Source: Perca fluviatilis | Taxonomy: Eukaryota; Chordata; Actinopteri; Perciformes; Percidae | Direction of reading: 5' to 3' | Assembly: GCF_010015445.1 (NCBI RefSeq) | Contig: NC_053115.1 | Coordinates: 16,427,505 to 16,491,504 of the forward strand | Length of the DNA: 64,000 bases | In this document: piece after piece, positions 52,417 through 64,000 of the stretch | How positions within the stretch are numbered: position 1 is the stretch's first letter | Layout: each line of letters starts with the position of its first letter | Translations under genes and position numbers: made by a program | Notes under the pieces: model-generated | Database searches by the model: none | Seen by the model: only the letters and a program-made list of their open reading frames with translations | What the model was told of the DNA's origin: nothing

Positions 52417-52420
<4 letters not shown>
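51771..52420. other. Intronic stretch
   Basis: Nothing recognised. ATGGGCTGCAGTGTGTGG on the minus strand at 52197 resembles a Gi start for four codons only (see rejected list). Confidence 0.45.

Positions 52421-52451
<31 letters not shown>
52420..52451. repeat. (CA)n microsatellite
   Basis: Short CA run. Confidence 0.9.
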
Positions 52452-52452
<1 letters not shown>

Positions 52453-52739
52453 AAAAAGTCTTTAGCCTTGATTTAAAAAAAAAAAAAAACAGAGTTGCAG
52501 CGGACCTGTAGTTTTCTGGAAGTTTGTTTCGGATATGTGGTAGGCCCAAATAAAAACTCAACGCCGAAACTCCGTAGGGATACAAGATATGAGGAAAATA
52601 TCTAATTGTGATTATTTTGACTGATATTGCGATATGATTCACACTATTGGAGGGAATGATAATTGTTGTATCATTCTAATTTAATTGAAAAAAATGTAAT
52701 TGACTATAGTGCGATTTGAATTTTTACTGTAAATGCATA

Positions 52740-53066
52740 TCTGTTCCAAATATCGGTTATCGGTTTTATTAACTAGTAATAATCAGTATCGGACTTGAAA
52801 AACCAGTATCGGCCGACCCCTACACTACAATACTCATAGTCAAGGCCACACCTCCACCTTGCCCCCCTCTCTCCTCCTCAATAGTATTTAAAGCTACAGA
52901 CACAGAAATGGCACATCCTAAGGAAAGCTCATTGTGGGACTGGCTCTAGTGGCTGTAATTCTGCACCAAGGCTGAATTTCTGGAAAAGAGACTTCAGATA
53001 CAGTATTAGGGACCACTAAGGCCTATATAAAAGCATCCAAAAAGCAGCATGTCATAGGACCTTTAA
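52740..53066. mobile_element. Repeat remnants, including a TTAA-type right end
   Basis: ATCGGTTATCGGTTTTATTA and ATCGGCCGACCCCTACAC resemble one worn hAT end (52745-52824). From about 52830 to TTAA at 53063-53066 the sequence ends GCAGCATGTCATAGGACCTTTAA, a terminus I associate with fish TTAA MITEs. Its left partner is not found. Confidence 0.4.
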
Positions 53067-54700
53067 TAACATAGCCAACAATGTCACCATCGTCATTTAA
53101 CACACCTGTTCCCTTTCACATCAGCCGTGGTTTTCAATTTAAGGCATACTTGAACATCGTTTGTATTCAAAGTGTACTGTGGCACATTTTTTTATTGCTT
53201 CTTTTTTGGCGAAATGTACAGTTGTCCAGTTCAAACATCTTACTAACCACACACATATCAAAACCAGAAAGGAAATAGCGAAAAAAAAAAAATAATAATA
53301 ATAAAAAACATGAAAAGTTGTCCCTTTTTTCTGTCTGCATTTAAATAAAAACCTGACCGTTTCTAAGTCACAGCATTTACATGGCTTCACTCCACCGGAG
53401 CTCCAGCCATGTCTGCTCATTCTTGGTTTAAACAGAAATAGTTAACAGCGACCCCGGCCCCACCCTCTCTCTGTCCTCCTACTCAGTATTCCCTGGCTAA
53501 AAAGAGCCTCAGTGTGGGAGCGCACCAAACTGAGGCCCCACAGAAAACCACATAATTACAAATCACAATAAAGCCCTCAGTGATGTGTCCCTGCCAGAGG
53601 CTCAGCTGCACCCTGCTCTGCTCCAACTCAAGGCTTTTGCTTACAGCTACACAGCCCCCCTTCCTCAAATACTTTCTTTCAGTGTGCTAACCCATGCCCT
53701 CCTTCCCTACCTCACCCCTCTCTGTGTCTCTTGTACCGCTGTAAATCACACCCCCCCCTCCAATAAATCCTCTAAAAAATACTCAGGACAGCAGTGCATG
53801 TCAGCATTAAATACCATTTGTAGAAAAATGCATTGTTGGGCACTTTAATTATGTATACATTGGAATTGTGCTCTTAGCTCTGCAAAAATCAGTTAAATAA
53901 GCTATGGTATCGATGTACAGCACCAGCAACACTAAAAGGGGATAGGTTTACTTTCTGAGCGAGCGCTAAACAGAAATGTGTGTTTATAGTCAAAGATTTG
54001 TGCCAGAACACTAAAAACCTAATAGCTCCAGCTCTGAGCAAACAAACCTAAGCCAATCATTAAGCCATATTCAAGCGTAAGGGGCAAATCTCTCTAGTGA
54101 GTTAAAAGGTCATTATGGCACAATTATTCATACACGGCATCAGTGGTGGTCGGACATTACAGTAGGGTCACCTTTAAAGAGAGTCACTTGCTTAAAACTG
54201 CCATGCTTGTTAATGTGAGAAGGCAAGGGGCAAGATTAACCATTGCTCCGAATGATAGTGTAACCGAGTTCAACTTGTAGACACACAGAAACACCAATAA
54301 GGGAAGCTGCAGGGACACAGACAGGGAAACTACCAAACTAAATATAATTCGGACTGTAACAACATAGTGTTAAATTTGTTTCTGGAATGTGGGGAGGGGT
54401 GGATGGGTTGTGCAATAGACTACAGACTCTGTACTACATTTAACAATTTATTTACTAAACACTAAATTTAAATAATATATAATTAATAAATTATATCTAT
54501 GTGGCTATCTGCCACATGGCGAGTAAATGTTTTTACCAAAATAGTTCTGTTTTTCAGTCTTCATTTTGGCAAAGGTGCAGCTACTTTCTTCTGTTGCTCT
54601 GCTGTCTACATGTCGGAGCACTGGTGCACACACCAGACACCAGCCACCACTTCACTTCTGTTTACTCATAGCTATCGATTACCTCGGGCAATTTTTGGCA
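53067..54700. other. Intronic stretch
   Basis: No exon seen. Poly-A with AAT units at 53280-53307; otherwise plain sequence. Confidence 0.5.
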
Positions 54701-54739
54701 GCCAGCCTTCCAAAAGATAGAACAATGAAATGAAATGTT

Positions 54740-55135
54740 AACCGATCATTAACCATTGCCCGACAAGTAGGAAACGGAGTCTCTGTTCATCTGTCCGGGA
54801 GGCTCCGACACATTTTCCGCACTCTGTGTCCGCGGACAGCTGTAGGCTTGTACCGGTTAATTTTCTGTGCATTGTCCGACACATGCAGCCACTTTCCTGA
54901 AACCGCTTGCGAGACTGACAAGTCCACAGCAGCCCGTGGCGTTTATGTCCGAGCCCGTCTCCACCTGCAGGTTGTCAACTGTGTGGTTTGGAATGAAAGG
55001 GAGAAAACAGCACAGAGTAACAGGGCGGATATCGCTCATATAAAATTTTTTTTGACGACGTAGTTAAGGCGGCAGTCGTGTGTTGCTTAGGCGGCCGCCT
55101 TAGCTGCAAAGTGCTGCGGGAAACCCTGCACATAA
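54740..55135 (-). mobile_element. Worn repeat ending GCAGGGTTTCCCGCAGC
   Basis: On the minus strand the sequence begins near 55130 with GCAGGGTTTCCCGCAGCACT and continues through AAGGCGGCCGCCTAAGC. It then enters CpG-rich sequence to about 54740. This start is familiar from a dispersed fish repeat. The far limit is unclear. Confidence 0.45.
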
Positions 55136-56300
55136 GCAGTATTTTAAGGTTGTAGGTTATAACAGCCAAGTCATACCATTGGGTAGTTTTAACTCTTATT
55201 GATTAAGCCTTACTGAATGCACAGTATAATCTTAATCTACAAAGTAGCTACAGTTACCAGATAAATGTAGCAAAGTAAAAAGTATAACTGTTCCATTAGA
55301 AGTAAAGGCAAAGTAAAAGTACCCCAAAATTGTTTTAATACAATACTTATATGAACCGACTAAGCCAATTTCCACCTGGCAGGGAGAGAGCTACAGTACA
55401 GCCAAGGATCCAGACACTAAAGTGAAGAAAACACACAAACCTTCACAATGAACTCACAGTGGTGGACAAAGTGAGTTTCTTTGACTATCACCTCTACTTC
55501 AATGAAATCTTTCTACTTTCTCCTGTCACTGTCCCATATTATAATGCAGCCATTCTGTAACTACTGTAGCTCCAGGGCTCGTCCCAAAGGTTCAAAGGTC
55601 AAAAATGGAAATATAGAGTCATAAAAAGGAATCGGGTTGTGTGCTATTGTGATTTTTTATAAACATGTGCTGTAGGCCATACCTAGCTTCAGAGTTATCT
55701 GAAATATTCCTGATTAGTCAGCCATTGTGATTGTTTTTGTTTGCAGTCGGGAGAAGTGTGGCTCCATCAAACACACTTATTGTGCTCTCCGTTGCTCCTG
55801 TCTCTGCAACATCGGGCACTCACCAGATATCTCCTTGGCTGTTGTAATTCACCCTTTGTCAGAGTTTAATTACCAAGATTACACCGACACAAGCACCATT
55901 TGAACCAAAATGAACTCCCCCTGTGTATGGGAAGGAATTCTTAATAATGTGGATGAGACCATCATATGCTCTAGTTATTAGTTTTCCTAACCTCCGGCTC
56001 TCTAACATTCGACAACTGCGCAAGTAGGAATGGAAGGCACACAGCTCCTAGAGCCGTTGGCACAGTTGTTGCAATTTAGTTATTTAAGTGGAAAGCGCTA
56101 AACTAGTGTAATACCCAGAGTCAACATCACAATATAGCTTAGAAGGAATGATGTAAAAGTGAGGATTAAGGAACAGTTTGTCATTTTTAAAAAGGGATTT
56201 ATAGCCCAAAGCATATTATCAAATTTTTATATTAAGCTTAAGCTCCTATAAAAATGAGTCCAAGTGACTTGCTGCATGCTGGTATACTAGAAGGGAGGTG
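55136..56300. other. Intronic stretch
   Basis: Nothing recognised. Confidence 0.45.
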
Positions 56301-56356
56301 AATCTGGTTTCAATTGGCATGTTAACTCGTGTTAACATGCCAATTGAAACCAGATT
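56301..56356. repeat. Perfect 26-bp inverted repeat, 4-base loop
   Basis: Arms 56301-56326 and 56331-56356 (AATCTGGTTTCAATTGGCAT...) are exact reverse complements around TCGT. It lies 60 bp left of a Harbinger-like MITE. Confidence 0.93.
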
Positions 56357-56414
56357 TAGTTTGCAGCTAAACACTGAACAGAAAAAAAAGGGGAGCCAGA
56401 ATGGTACTAAGCCT

Positions 56415-57235
56415 TATGGCGCATTCACACTGGTTGTGTTTTCAGCGGTGTGGATCCATACAATGTCAATGCGAATGCGAATAGACACAAATTCGCGGCA
56501 CGAATGGTGTGATGTCAGTGAGGCGACATCTGTGGCATTCGTATATTTTGCGTGAGTTGAAATATTTCAACTTGAGTGAAGAATTCACGCTAGCTGTGTC
56601 ACGAAAGCCTATCAATGTTAAGATTCTCCTGATTTGTGACGTTGTTGAATCAGAAATGGAGAAACACACCCAGAGCTCTACAGTACATCATTATTTATAG
56701 AGACCTGGTAAGCTCTGAAATGATTGAATGAGGATGTCCTGACCGATCCAAACTTCATTCAGAAAACAAGCATTTTAAAAGTTGCTTGCTTGTCGTCTTG
56801 CGGACAGACCTTTCAAAGTATGGATTCAGACTTTTTACAAATCAGCATCATGATGTTACATCGGCATACTATTTATCCGTTTATTGCAATTAAAAAACAG
56901 CAAAATCTGTACCTCAAGTAGAGTTCCAGACGTAACGTTTACTTCCTGGAGAAGGCAGTGAAATTCACAGTGCTTGTTTTCCTCCGGATGATGTTATTAA
57001 TCCAGAAACAACACCATTTAATTTTCCAACGTATCTGGAATTTTCACAACCGGTACAAAGCAGCATGACTGGTTATTTCAGCCAAAATGACGACGGAAAG
57101 AAACATTGTTGTTGGTGCCTACAGCTCTACACTGGCGAGTAAACACAAATTATTCCAATATGATCCTACGATCAAACTGAATCGAATAAAGCGACTTGAA
57201 TATTCCCTCCGCCTTGGCCTGAATGCACCATTAGG
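56415..57235. mobile_element. PIF/Harbinger-like MITE
   Basis: The left end TTATGGCGCATTCACACTGG and the right end read in reverse (TAATGGTGCATTCAGGCC) form an imperfect terminal inverted repeat of about 14 bp. TTA stands at each border, matching the 3-bp TWA duplication of PIF/Harbinger. About 815 bp, no transposase. Confidence 0.6.
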
Positions 57236-60200
57236 GTGATGTTTTTTATTTTATTTTCACACGCACGCACACACGCAGTTCACAGACCATTTTATCAATA
57301 TGCAATTGGGTTGACATTCGTTTTCACTTATTTGATACGCTGTATGTAATTTGTTATGTTATTATAGTACGGCACAACACATCAGAATGTCAACGCTTAT
57401 TTTACTTTGGGTTTATTAATGAATTGTTATAAACAACCATTTAGACCACCTGCTTTAAATACATGATACACCAACAACTATTCTATTTGTATATTGTCTC
57501 CACATGCAGAGTCTCTGTGGGGAGTGGACACAGCAGCATGCTTTGACATGCAAAACTAATAAAACCTTTTCATCACAGAGGCACTAAAAGTGTCACGGCT
57601 ACAGACAGCATAATCTATGAGGCTATGCTATTAAGTAGTAAATTGCTCTATTGTTGTTGCTTTTACTGTGTATTTTAATGTGCTTTTATTTTAAACTCTC
57701 CGCCTACTAATCATATTTCCCTCATGGGAACGTTTTTTAAAAAACTGATTTAAAGTTGAATACTAGTTTGTGCATTGTATCCGAGGGAATGTCAGGCTGC
57801 CTTGCACATGCCAAATTATACACCACACGAAAGCCCTTTATAACACACACATGCACATAGAAAAAATTCAACTGGCACTACCCAGCCTGCGTTGCCAAGG
57901 AATTTTTTGAAGTTAGAGAGCTTGGTATTGGGTCTCACACACATTTCTCCATTGTGCCCTGCTGATTTAAGAGGTTTTTTTGTTTGTTTTTTAATAGGGT
58001 GGAAAACAAAACACACCAAAACATATTTTATGGCTCTACTACATTCTTCCGAAAATATTTCTTAGCTTGAAGGGTGTATTTAGACAAATAACCATGGTGA
58101 CTGAGTATTAGGTCTAAAACATGACAGTCCCAAAGTATCACGGCTAACACTTTTTTTAAACTCCACTCATTGTGAGCAGACACACCATGCTATTGGCCAA
58201 TTTAGGAGTGTGTAGAGCATTCATGTTAACGATTTTATCCTTACTGTGATTTCTGCAACTTGGATTGTGCAATTCACACTTTTTTTTTACAAAAAAAACA
58301 AAAAAAGGTTTAAAAAGCTTTGAATCAGACTGGTTTAAGGGCGTCATTGTTGTATGTTAGAGTCTGTGACACACGGTGGTGCCTACAGTCTGAGGATCAG
58401 AACCAGACAACTGACACAGGATGGGTGTGCTGGTTTCCTCAACCAGCCAAACAAAAGACTCACATCTACTTCTTTTTTGCATGCAGCCAGCTGAAAGAGG
58501 AAGTGACAGGCTGAAACAGGAAATGACATCAATACCATCTGCAACACAGTTAACAACCATGATCCAAAATGGTAAAAGAGAGAGGAGAGACAGAGAGAAC
58601 TAAACATGAAAAAAGCTGTTTTGAGTGATGTCCCAAGCCTAATGATGTGAGACATAACTGCTTATTTTAGTGTGTGTAAAGTACAACAAACATTATTAAC
58701 CTACTACTACTACTACTACTACTACTACTCCTCTTCAGGAGTATGAGGAAATCCAATGATGAAAATGAGCTAAAAGAGATGGTTATGGTCTCAATTTTTT
58801 CTCCACATGTGTCGTTCTTATTTGATAACTGTGAAATTGCTTGTACCCTTGGAGGATCATAATTGTACAACAGAAGGAGGCTCTGATTGGTTTTGGAAGG
58901 TGAACACAGTGTTTTTTTTGGATTTACCAAGTCATTTGTCACAAAGAAATACATTTCTAATAAAAACCCAAGTCAACGTTTTTGGCATGAATCAATTTCA
59001 CTGCACCGAATTGAGTCTTTTGGTGCCATTTATATTGCTGAGGTCATTCAGCTGTGAGTGGAGAAATAAGAAAAATACATTCAGAGGCTCCACAGTGCAA
59101 ACAACTGCCCGTTCAGGTGGTCTGAAAAGGGCATGAATGTGATGCAAGTTACAACTGGTTGTAGGGGTATAAGTAATGCACTGCTTCTGATCAATACATT
59201 CATGAAAAAGCCTATAATGTGACCAATACTGCATAGCTGAAACAGTGTTAGAATAAAATGCTTGCGCCTCTTCACAAACCCTAACCACATGCATGGCAAC
59301 AGTATGGTACCATCTCAGTGACCTAATAAATGTAGACCTACTGTTAACCTCATGTAGGGTTAGGCATCTAACCTATTCCCACCACCTATCCCCTTCACAT
59401 GGGCCCCTGCCCTGCTGCTCAAGTTAGGTTAGGCGCCTCACTTGATGCACTTTCTCCACTCAGATTAACACCAACAGAAGCCAGAAGCAGCTGAAAGCCA
59501 GCAGAGTGTGACAGATCAAGTGAGGTCCAGGGTGAAACTAAATCTGACACTGCAAAACTTTACAGAAGTGAAGAAGGGTACGCTGAGGGAAGGGAGTACA
59601 AGCAGGTCCACTTCCTTCCTGTACCTCTGGGAGAGTGACACCTGCCCTTTCCCTGCTTCCTGACAGCTTCACTACATCACCATTTCACAGATAAAATCTC
59701 AGATGTAACTCACTCTCATCAGCTAGAAACTGCCTTGGTTTCTCTTTCTGCACTCTTTTTGCTCATCCTTCCAAGTTTTCTCTACCACTTAGAACACATT
59801 TGAACAGCTATACTACAGGAGAGATGAAGACACTGAGAGGATCAAACCCTGGCTGCACTGTGAACAAGTGCAGCACTGATATTTGTAGTTAAGTGAAGCC
59901 TCCCTGCTGATCATACTGACATGCTCAATCTTCCACTTTACGAACTGTGGCCCACCCTCTGCTTCCATCCATTATATCATGAGCTTTTCTACTAGGATTT
60001 GTTGCCAATTAAAATGATCCTCTCTTTCTTCTCTTTTCCTCCCCTCCTCACCCCCCACCCAAGTGCTGCCCACTTTTCCTCCAAGACTGTTGGGGTAAAA
60101 TGTACCAAATAGTCAGTTAACATTGAAAACTAGAGTGATTTTCTTGCTGTGGGTTAACATTTTGACATTTGGCTGTTTAAGTGTACTTTAGCTGATTTCA

Positions 60201-60361
60201 ATATATAAAAAAGGCACAAAGCTGAGAGTGCAGGCTGGCCCCCGGGGGAGCCCAGGATCACCAGATCTTCCAGTGTAGAAAAATGACAGGATAACCCGAT
60301 GCGAATGGAGGGGAAGTGAAGTGAGCTCATTTCCTATAATGGCAAGAAGGGAAATGGGATT

Positions 60362-60365
<4 letters not shown>
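57236..60365. other. Intronic stretch
   Basis: No exon or complete element seen in about 3.1 kb. An ACT trinucleotide run lies at 58701-58729. Confidence 0.45.
58701..58729. repeat. (ACT)n microsatellite
   Basis: Nine or so ACT units. Confidence 0.9.

Positions 60366-60446
<81 letters not shown>
60366..60446. repeat. (GT)n microsatellite
   Basis: Pure GT run of about 80 bp. Confidence 0.97.
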
Positions 60447-60451
<5 letters not shown>

Positions 60452-63125
60452 AGTGAGTGTGTGGGGGGGATGGTTAGTTGCTATTTGTGTTTAATGACAT
60501 GATCAGACAAAGCAAAGCCCCCACCCCTTAGTCCCCACTCCCCAAGGGCACATGGACATGTAAGCAAAATAAAGAGAGGAACTTTGACATTTCTGGTGAT
60601 GCTATGGGAGTGGGGGTCATGAATTTGTGGAGTGAACTGTGTTTTTTCAGGGCCCCAGCACAATAAACAGCACTACATGGAGCCCTGTATGGAATTTACA
60701 CAATAATGTCAATCAGGCATGGGTTGAAACTGGAAAATAAATGTTTTTTCTGGCCCTCGGGCAAAATATGGAAGAAAGCCATAATACTTACTGATGTGCA
60801 GGAGCAGGTCAGTTAATCCAAACATTTAATATTTAAACATTTTATCCCTTACCTCTAGCGGTATCTAGTCATACAGATAAATTCAGATTTTTTTTCATCC
60901 AGGTTTTGAGATCTCCACTAAGGACAGTTCTGCAACCTCCCTAATACAATGCAGGTGAATACAGCTTTGTTTGTGGTGTTCACATTGTTGCAAGATAACA
61001 TGTCAAAAAGCTCATTAGCAGCATGTCTAACAACAAACAATGTCCCAGTTACTCGGGGTAATCTACAGATCTCACCTCCTCACCACCCTTCTCAACAGTC
61101 TATAGTATTCAGGCTACTTTTTGTTTTTTAAATCTTTGATAGGAAATAGCTTCTATTAAAAAGTGAGGTGTGCCATTTGTCCAAAATAACCAAAATTACA
61201 TAAATGATATTCTGGCAAAACAAACTGACAAATATTTTAGAACTTTGGCTAAAGGTTGGCTCTAGAAGTCTCAGTGGAGGAGATCTGAAAAACTCAGCAG
61301 CTTAAGTCAACTTATATTATATCATTACGTACATCCGCATGGCTGGATACCCTATGATTAACTGGGAACTTCTTTTGTAATTTGGGTGAACTGACCCTAA
61401 TTTGTACATTCTGTTTTTAAGCCTGTAACCTTCGGTCTCTCACTAAGCGAGCTTTGCATTTTGCAACAGTTCCTGTGTCTGTGCAGGGCTGTCCTACATG
61501 CTGCAGTATATGTACTTCCTCCTACACACATTATCAGAGGCAAAGGGCATGCACAGACAATTAGGCTTATTATCTGTTCCTGTGTCAAGCATCTTCACAC
61601 CCTGCGGTGACCAGAACCAAGGTGAATCCGGAGGGTTGCACTCAAAACAGTTAGGCTACTGTACTACCCACACACACCTTGGGAAACACACAAAACAAAA
61701 AAGGCATCACACAGTCTTTCCTCACTAAAATATTCAAACAGCAGGAATAATGTAGGTATAATGCAAATATATGACCTGGGCGTAGAGGTAAAATTTGAGG
61801 CAGCGGTGGAGGATTTTCTAAGCTATCACATTTTCAAAGCAGAGAGGACAGTGCAGCCGTGTCCCTGGGGACTCACACTGAGACACACAGTCTGCAGGAG
61901 CAGGGTTTATCTTAGGAGCTCTCCATGTAATTGCAGGATATTCTGCCATTTCACATACACACACAGATCTGCCAACCAGTGCGTCATACAGCTAATTAGG
62001 CAGCACTGTGGTGCAGACTGGTGAGTAAACATGGTCAAGTCACCCAAAAGAAATAGGGCAGTGGCTCATTTGATAAATCTCACAGAATTGGCACATATTT
62101 GCCAAAAGTGCTCATTGTAAATATCAGTAACAATGTAGAGTCTAAGTAGCTGATGTTCAGATGAGATTTCTTGGGAAAGTATGCTCTGCTGCCAGAGCAG
62201 GCACTCAAACTGTTAAACCTGAGGTACAGGTCAGTCTGACTTGGTCCAGAGAAATCCAAGTCTCTATAATCAGCCAACTGTAATTACACCTGACACCCAC
62301 TAAAACTCAGACACTGACTTTAATAAGAGGGAGGAACTCCGTGTCTATGCAGCACTGACCACATGGGCTGACCAGCAGCAGAACATGTCACCTTGTGTTG
62401 TCATCAAACATGACTATATACAGTAAATAGGTGACTGTGCTGGAGACTTACCTTTGGGCTACAATGTGCTGCTAGATGTTATTGGACAAACACTGCAACC
62501 TCATTTAAAAGGTTTAACTCCTGTTATGTTTCACTTCTTCAGTGTTTTTGATCACACCTTTTTTAACCTGGAGAGGTATGAGAGTAAATAAAAAAAGGAA
62601 TTGGGCCTTACAGGAGCAGCTTTCCAGAGGTTTGCAGACCAGTCAAACACCTCTAATCACCAACTGGCAAAAAGATAATAACAGGATCAGAGAGAGGCCT
62701 GAGCTCTCTGCTTCTCTAACCGTACTACCACAGTAGCTTATAGCTCAGGTTTCCCAGTTTACCTCTGCTTAGATTGATGGCTTACACAAATGGTAGCAGT
62801 GCCTCGGCTAGTCGATAGAGGCCCTCTCTCTCTCTCTCTGATCAATACGGTGTCTGCAGCGCTAATATTTGAGAAAGTTACCTAATCAAAGCATTTAAGA
62901 GAAACTGTTTGTTCTCCCCGAACCCACAGGAGGAAACTGCCAATGAAGATGTGCGACAGTAGTTACAACCTAAACAAAATTAGGTGAGCTAAAATGTCAC
63001 CCTGGAGTGTTTGGCTGTGGCCTTTCATTGCAACAAGTAAAATAAAATATTGCATATAAATACATACATAAAAAAAAAAAAAAAATTCTCAAAAGGGAAA
63101 ATGTGTACAATTAACAGTATATCAA
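60447..63125. other. Intronic stretch
   Basis: Nothing recognised apart from a short CT run near 62824-62840 and a poly-A run at 63069-63084. Confidence 0.45.
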
Positions 63126-63602
63126 AAAGATGCCCTGCCACACAAAACCATTTTTACATGCATTTTTTGAAATATGTTAGGTCCATATGTGTTGGCGTTA
63201 GGTCGTGAATGTGAAAATGAACTGCTACCTCCTCTGTCAGCTCTAGCCACTGAAACGAAATAAGTGGAGAAATCAGGCCAATTACAAAAGCTGGTCAGTC
63301 TGACATCATGTTGCCGGCTGAGTTCATTACTATTTACGAGCTCGCCCAGTTGCGCAGGGTAAAGGATGCTGATAGCCAGGCTCTCATTGGATAGCTGTTA
63401 GCCAACCAGAGTCAAGCAGCTTAGCTTGTTGAATATTAATGAGAACTGGCACAAATCGAGCTGCAGGCTTTCTATACCACACTAGAATGGCTTGAAACAA
63501 GGTAACCAAGGCATTTTTTCCACAATAAATGTTACAGAGTCCATGGTAGAATTTCAGACATTACCACAAAGTAATGAAATACGTGTGGCAGGGCACTTTT
63601 AA
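63126..63602 (-). mobile_element. TTAA MITE, copy 2, inverted
   Basis: Same family as 9666-10147, in opposite orientation. The left end here is GATGCCCTGCCACACAAAAC; the right end is ACGTGTGGCAGGGCACTTTTAA. Long interior stretches match, such as GCTGTTAGCCAACCAGAGTC-type sequence and TTGAATATTAATGAGAA. The TTAA is kept at 63599-63602 but lost on the left. Confidence 0.85.
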
Positions 63603-64000
63603 ATAGATTTCCATCTTCTTTAATGTACCGCTGTCAAAAGGAGGTGTTATGATTTTCATTACTTGTCCGAGATTTTAAAAAACCATTACTGAAAGCATAA
63701 CTTACAATTATTTTCATACCAGAAGTTTATCTGCCCAGGTGATGTGACCCTAACTGCAAGATGAGAAAAGCTTCCAGGAAAATCCATTTGTAACAGGAAT
63801 GGGCAGACTCTAATTTCAAAACATTGTTATGGCTGGGATAAAACATTATTAACATGACTATGTTAAAAAAAATGGTTGCAACTCTTAATATTACAGATCG
63901 TAAAACCGGAGATACGCTTGCTTTTAACCAGGCTTACACAAACACATGACAGCTGCCTCGCGTATCCTGCGTCCGTTTAGTCCGTTGGTTGTGCACGTCC
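63603..64000. other. Right-edge stretch
   Basis: No exon recognised. The last 50 bases become CpG-richer (CTCGCGTATCCTGCGTCCG), but no gnai2 exon 1 sequence is visible. Confidence 0.4.

Overview
This window looks like teleost fish nuclear DNA, most likely from a spiny-rayed fish. It is AT-leaning and intron-rich. It is full of long CA/GT and TA microsatellites and of DNA transposons typical of fish: Tc1-like, hAT, TTAA-flanked foldback MITEs and a PIF/Harbinger-like MITE. There are no operons, Shine-Dalgarno sites or compact ORFs. Nearly all short ORFs in the window are chance frames or microsatellite translations.

The only gene I can support firmly is gnai2 (G protein alpha-i2 subunit), on the minus strand. 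Seven exons lie at 23807-23849, 18128-18269, 14737-14897, 12402-12530, 7833-7962, 7484-7637 and 6803-6993. Their 950 coding bases join in frame with GT-AG borders. Together with a 118-base first coding exon they would give the usual 355-residue protein. They carry all the nucleotide-binding elements except the part before codon 40, and they end in the Cys-Gly-Leu-Phe tail that pertussis toxin ADP-ribosylates. I did not find exon 1. It probably lies beyond base 64000, so intron 1 would be longer than 40 kb and would fill the right two thirds of the window. The 3' UTR probably runs to a poly(A) signal near 5757. At the far left (about 920-1310) a GC-rich patch with two good minus-strand splice signals may be the 5' end of a neighbouring gene.

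The rest is mobile DNA. Notable items: a TTAA-flanked inverted repeat of 688 bp at 51083-51770; a 2.1 kb hAT element with an exact 8-bp target duplication (47618-49751) split by a palindromic Tc1-type MITE; a decayed 1.2 kb Tc1-like transposon (29473-30668); four dispersed copies of a hAT-type MITE, one with an exact 8-bp duplication and one beside a hAT transposase fragment; a foldback structure at 10413-11645 with an internal 70-bp duplication and a neighbouring minisatellite; an inverted pair of TTAA MITEs at 9666-10147 and 63126-63602; and two tRNA-headed SINEs. I see no CRISPR array, no ordinary RNA gene, and no convincing undescribed gene system. What is unusual is the concentration and nesting of inverted-repeat elements inside gnai2 introns.
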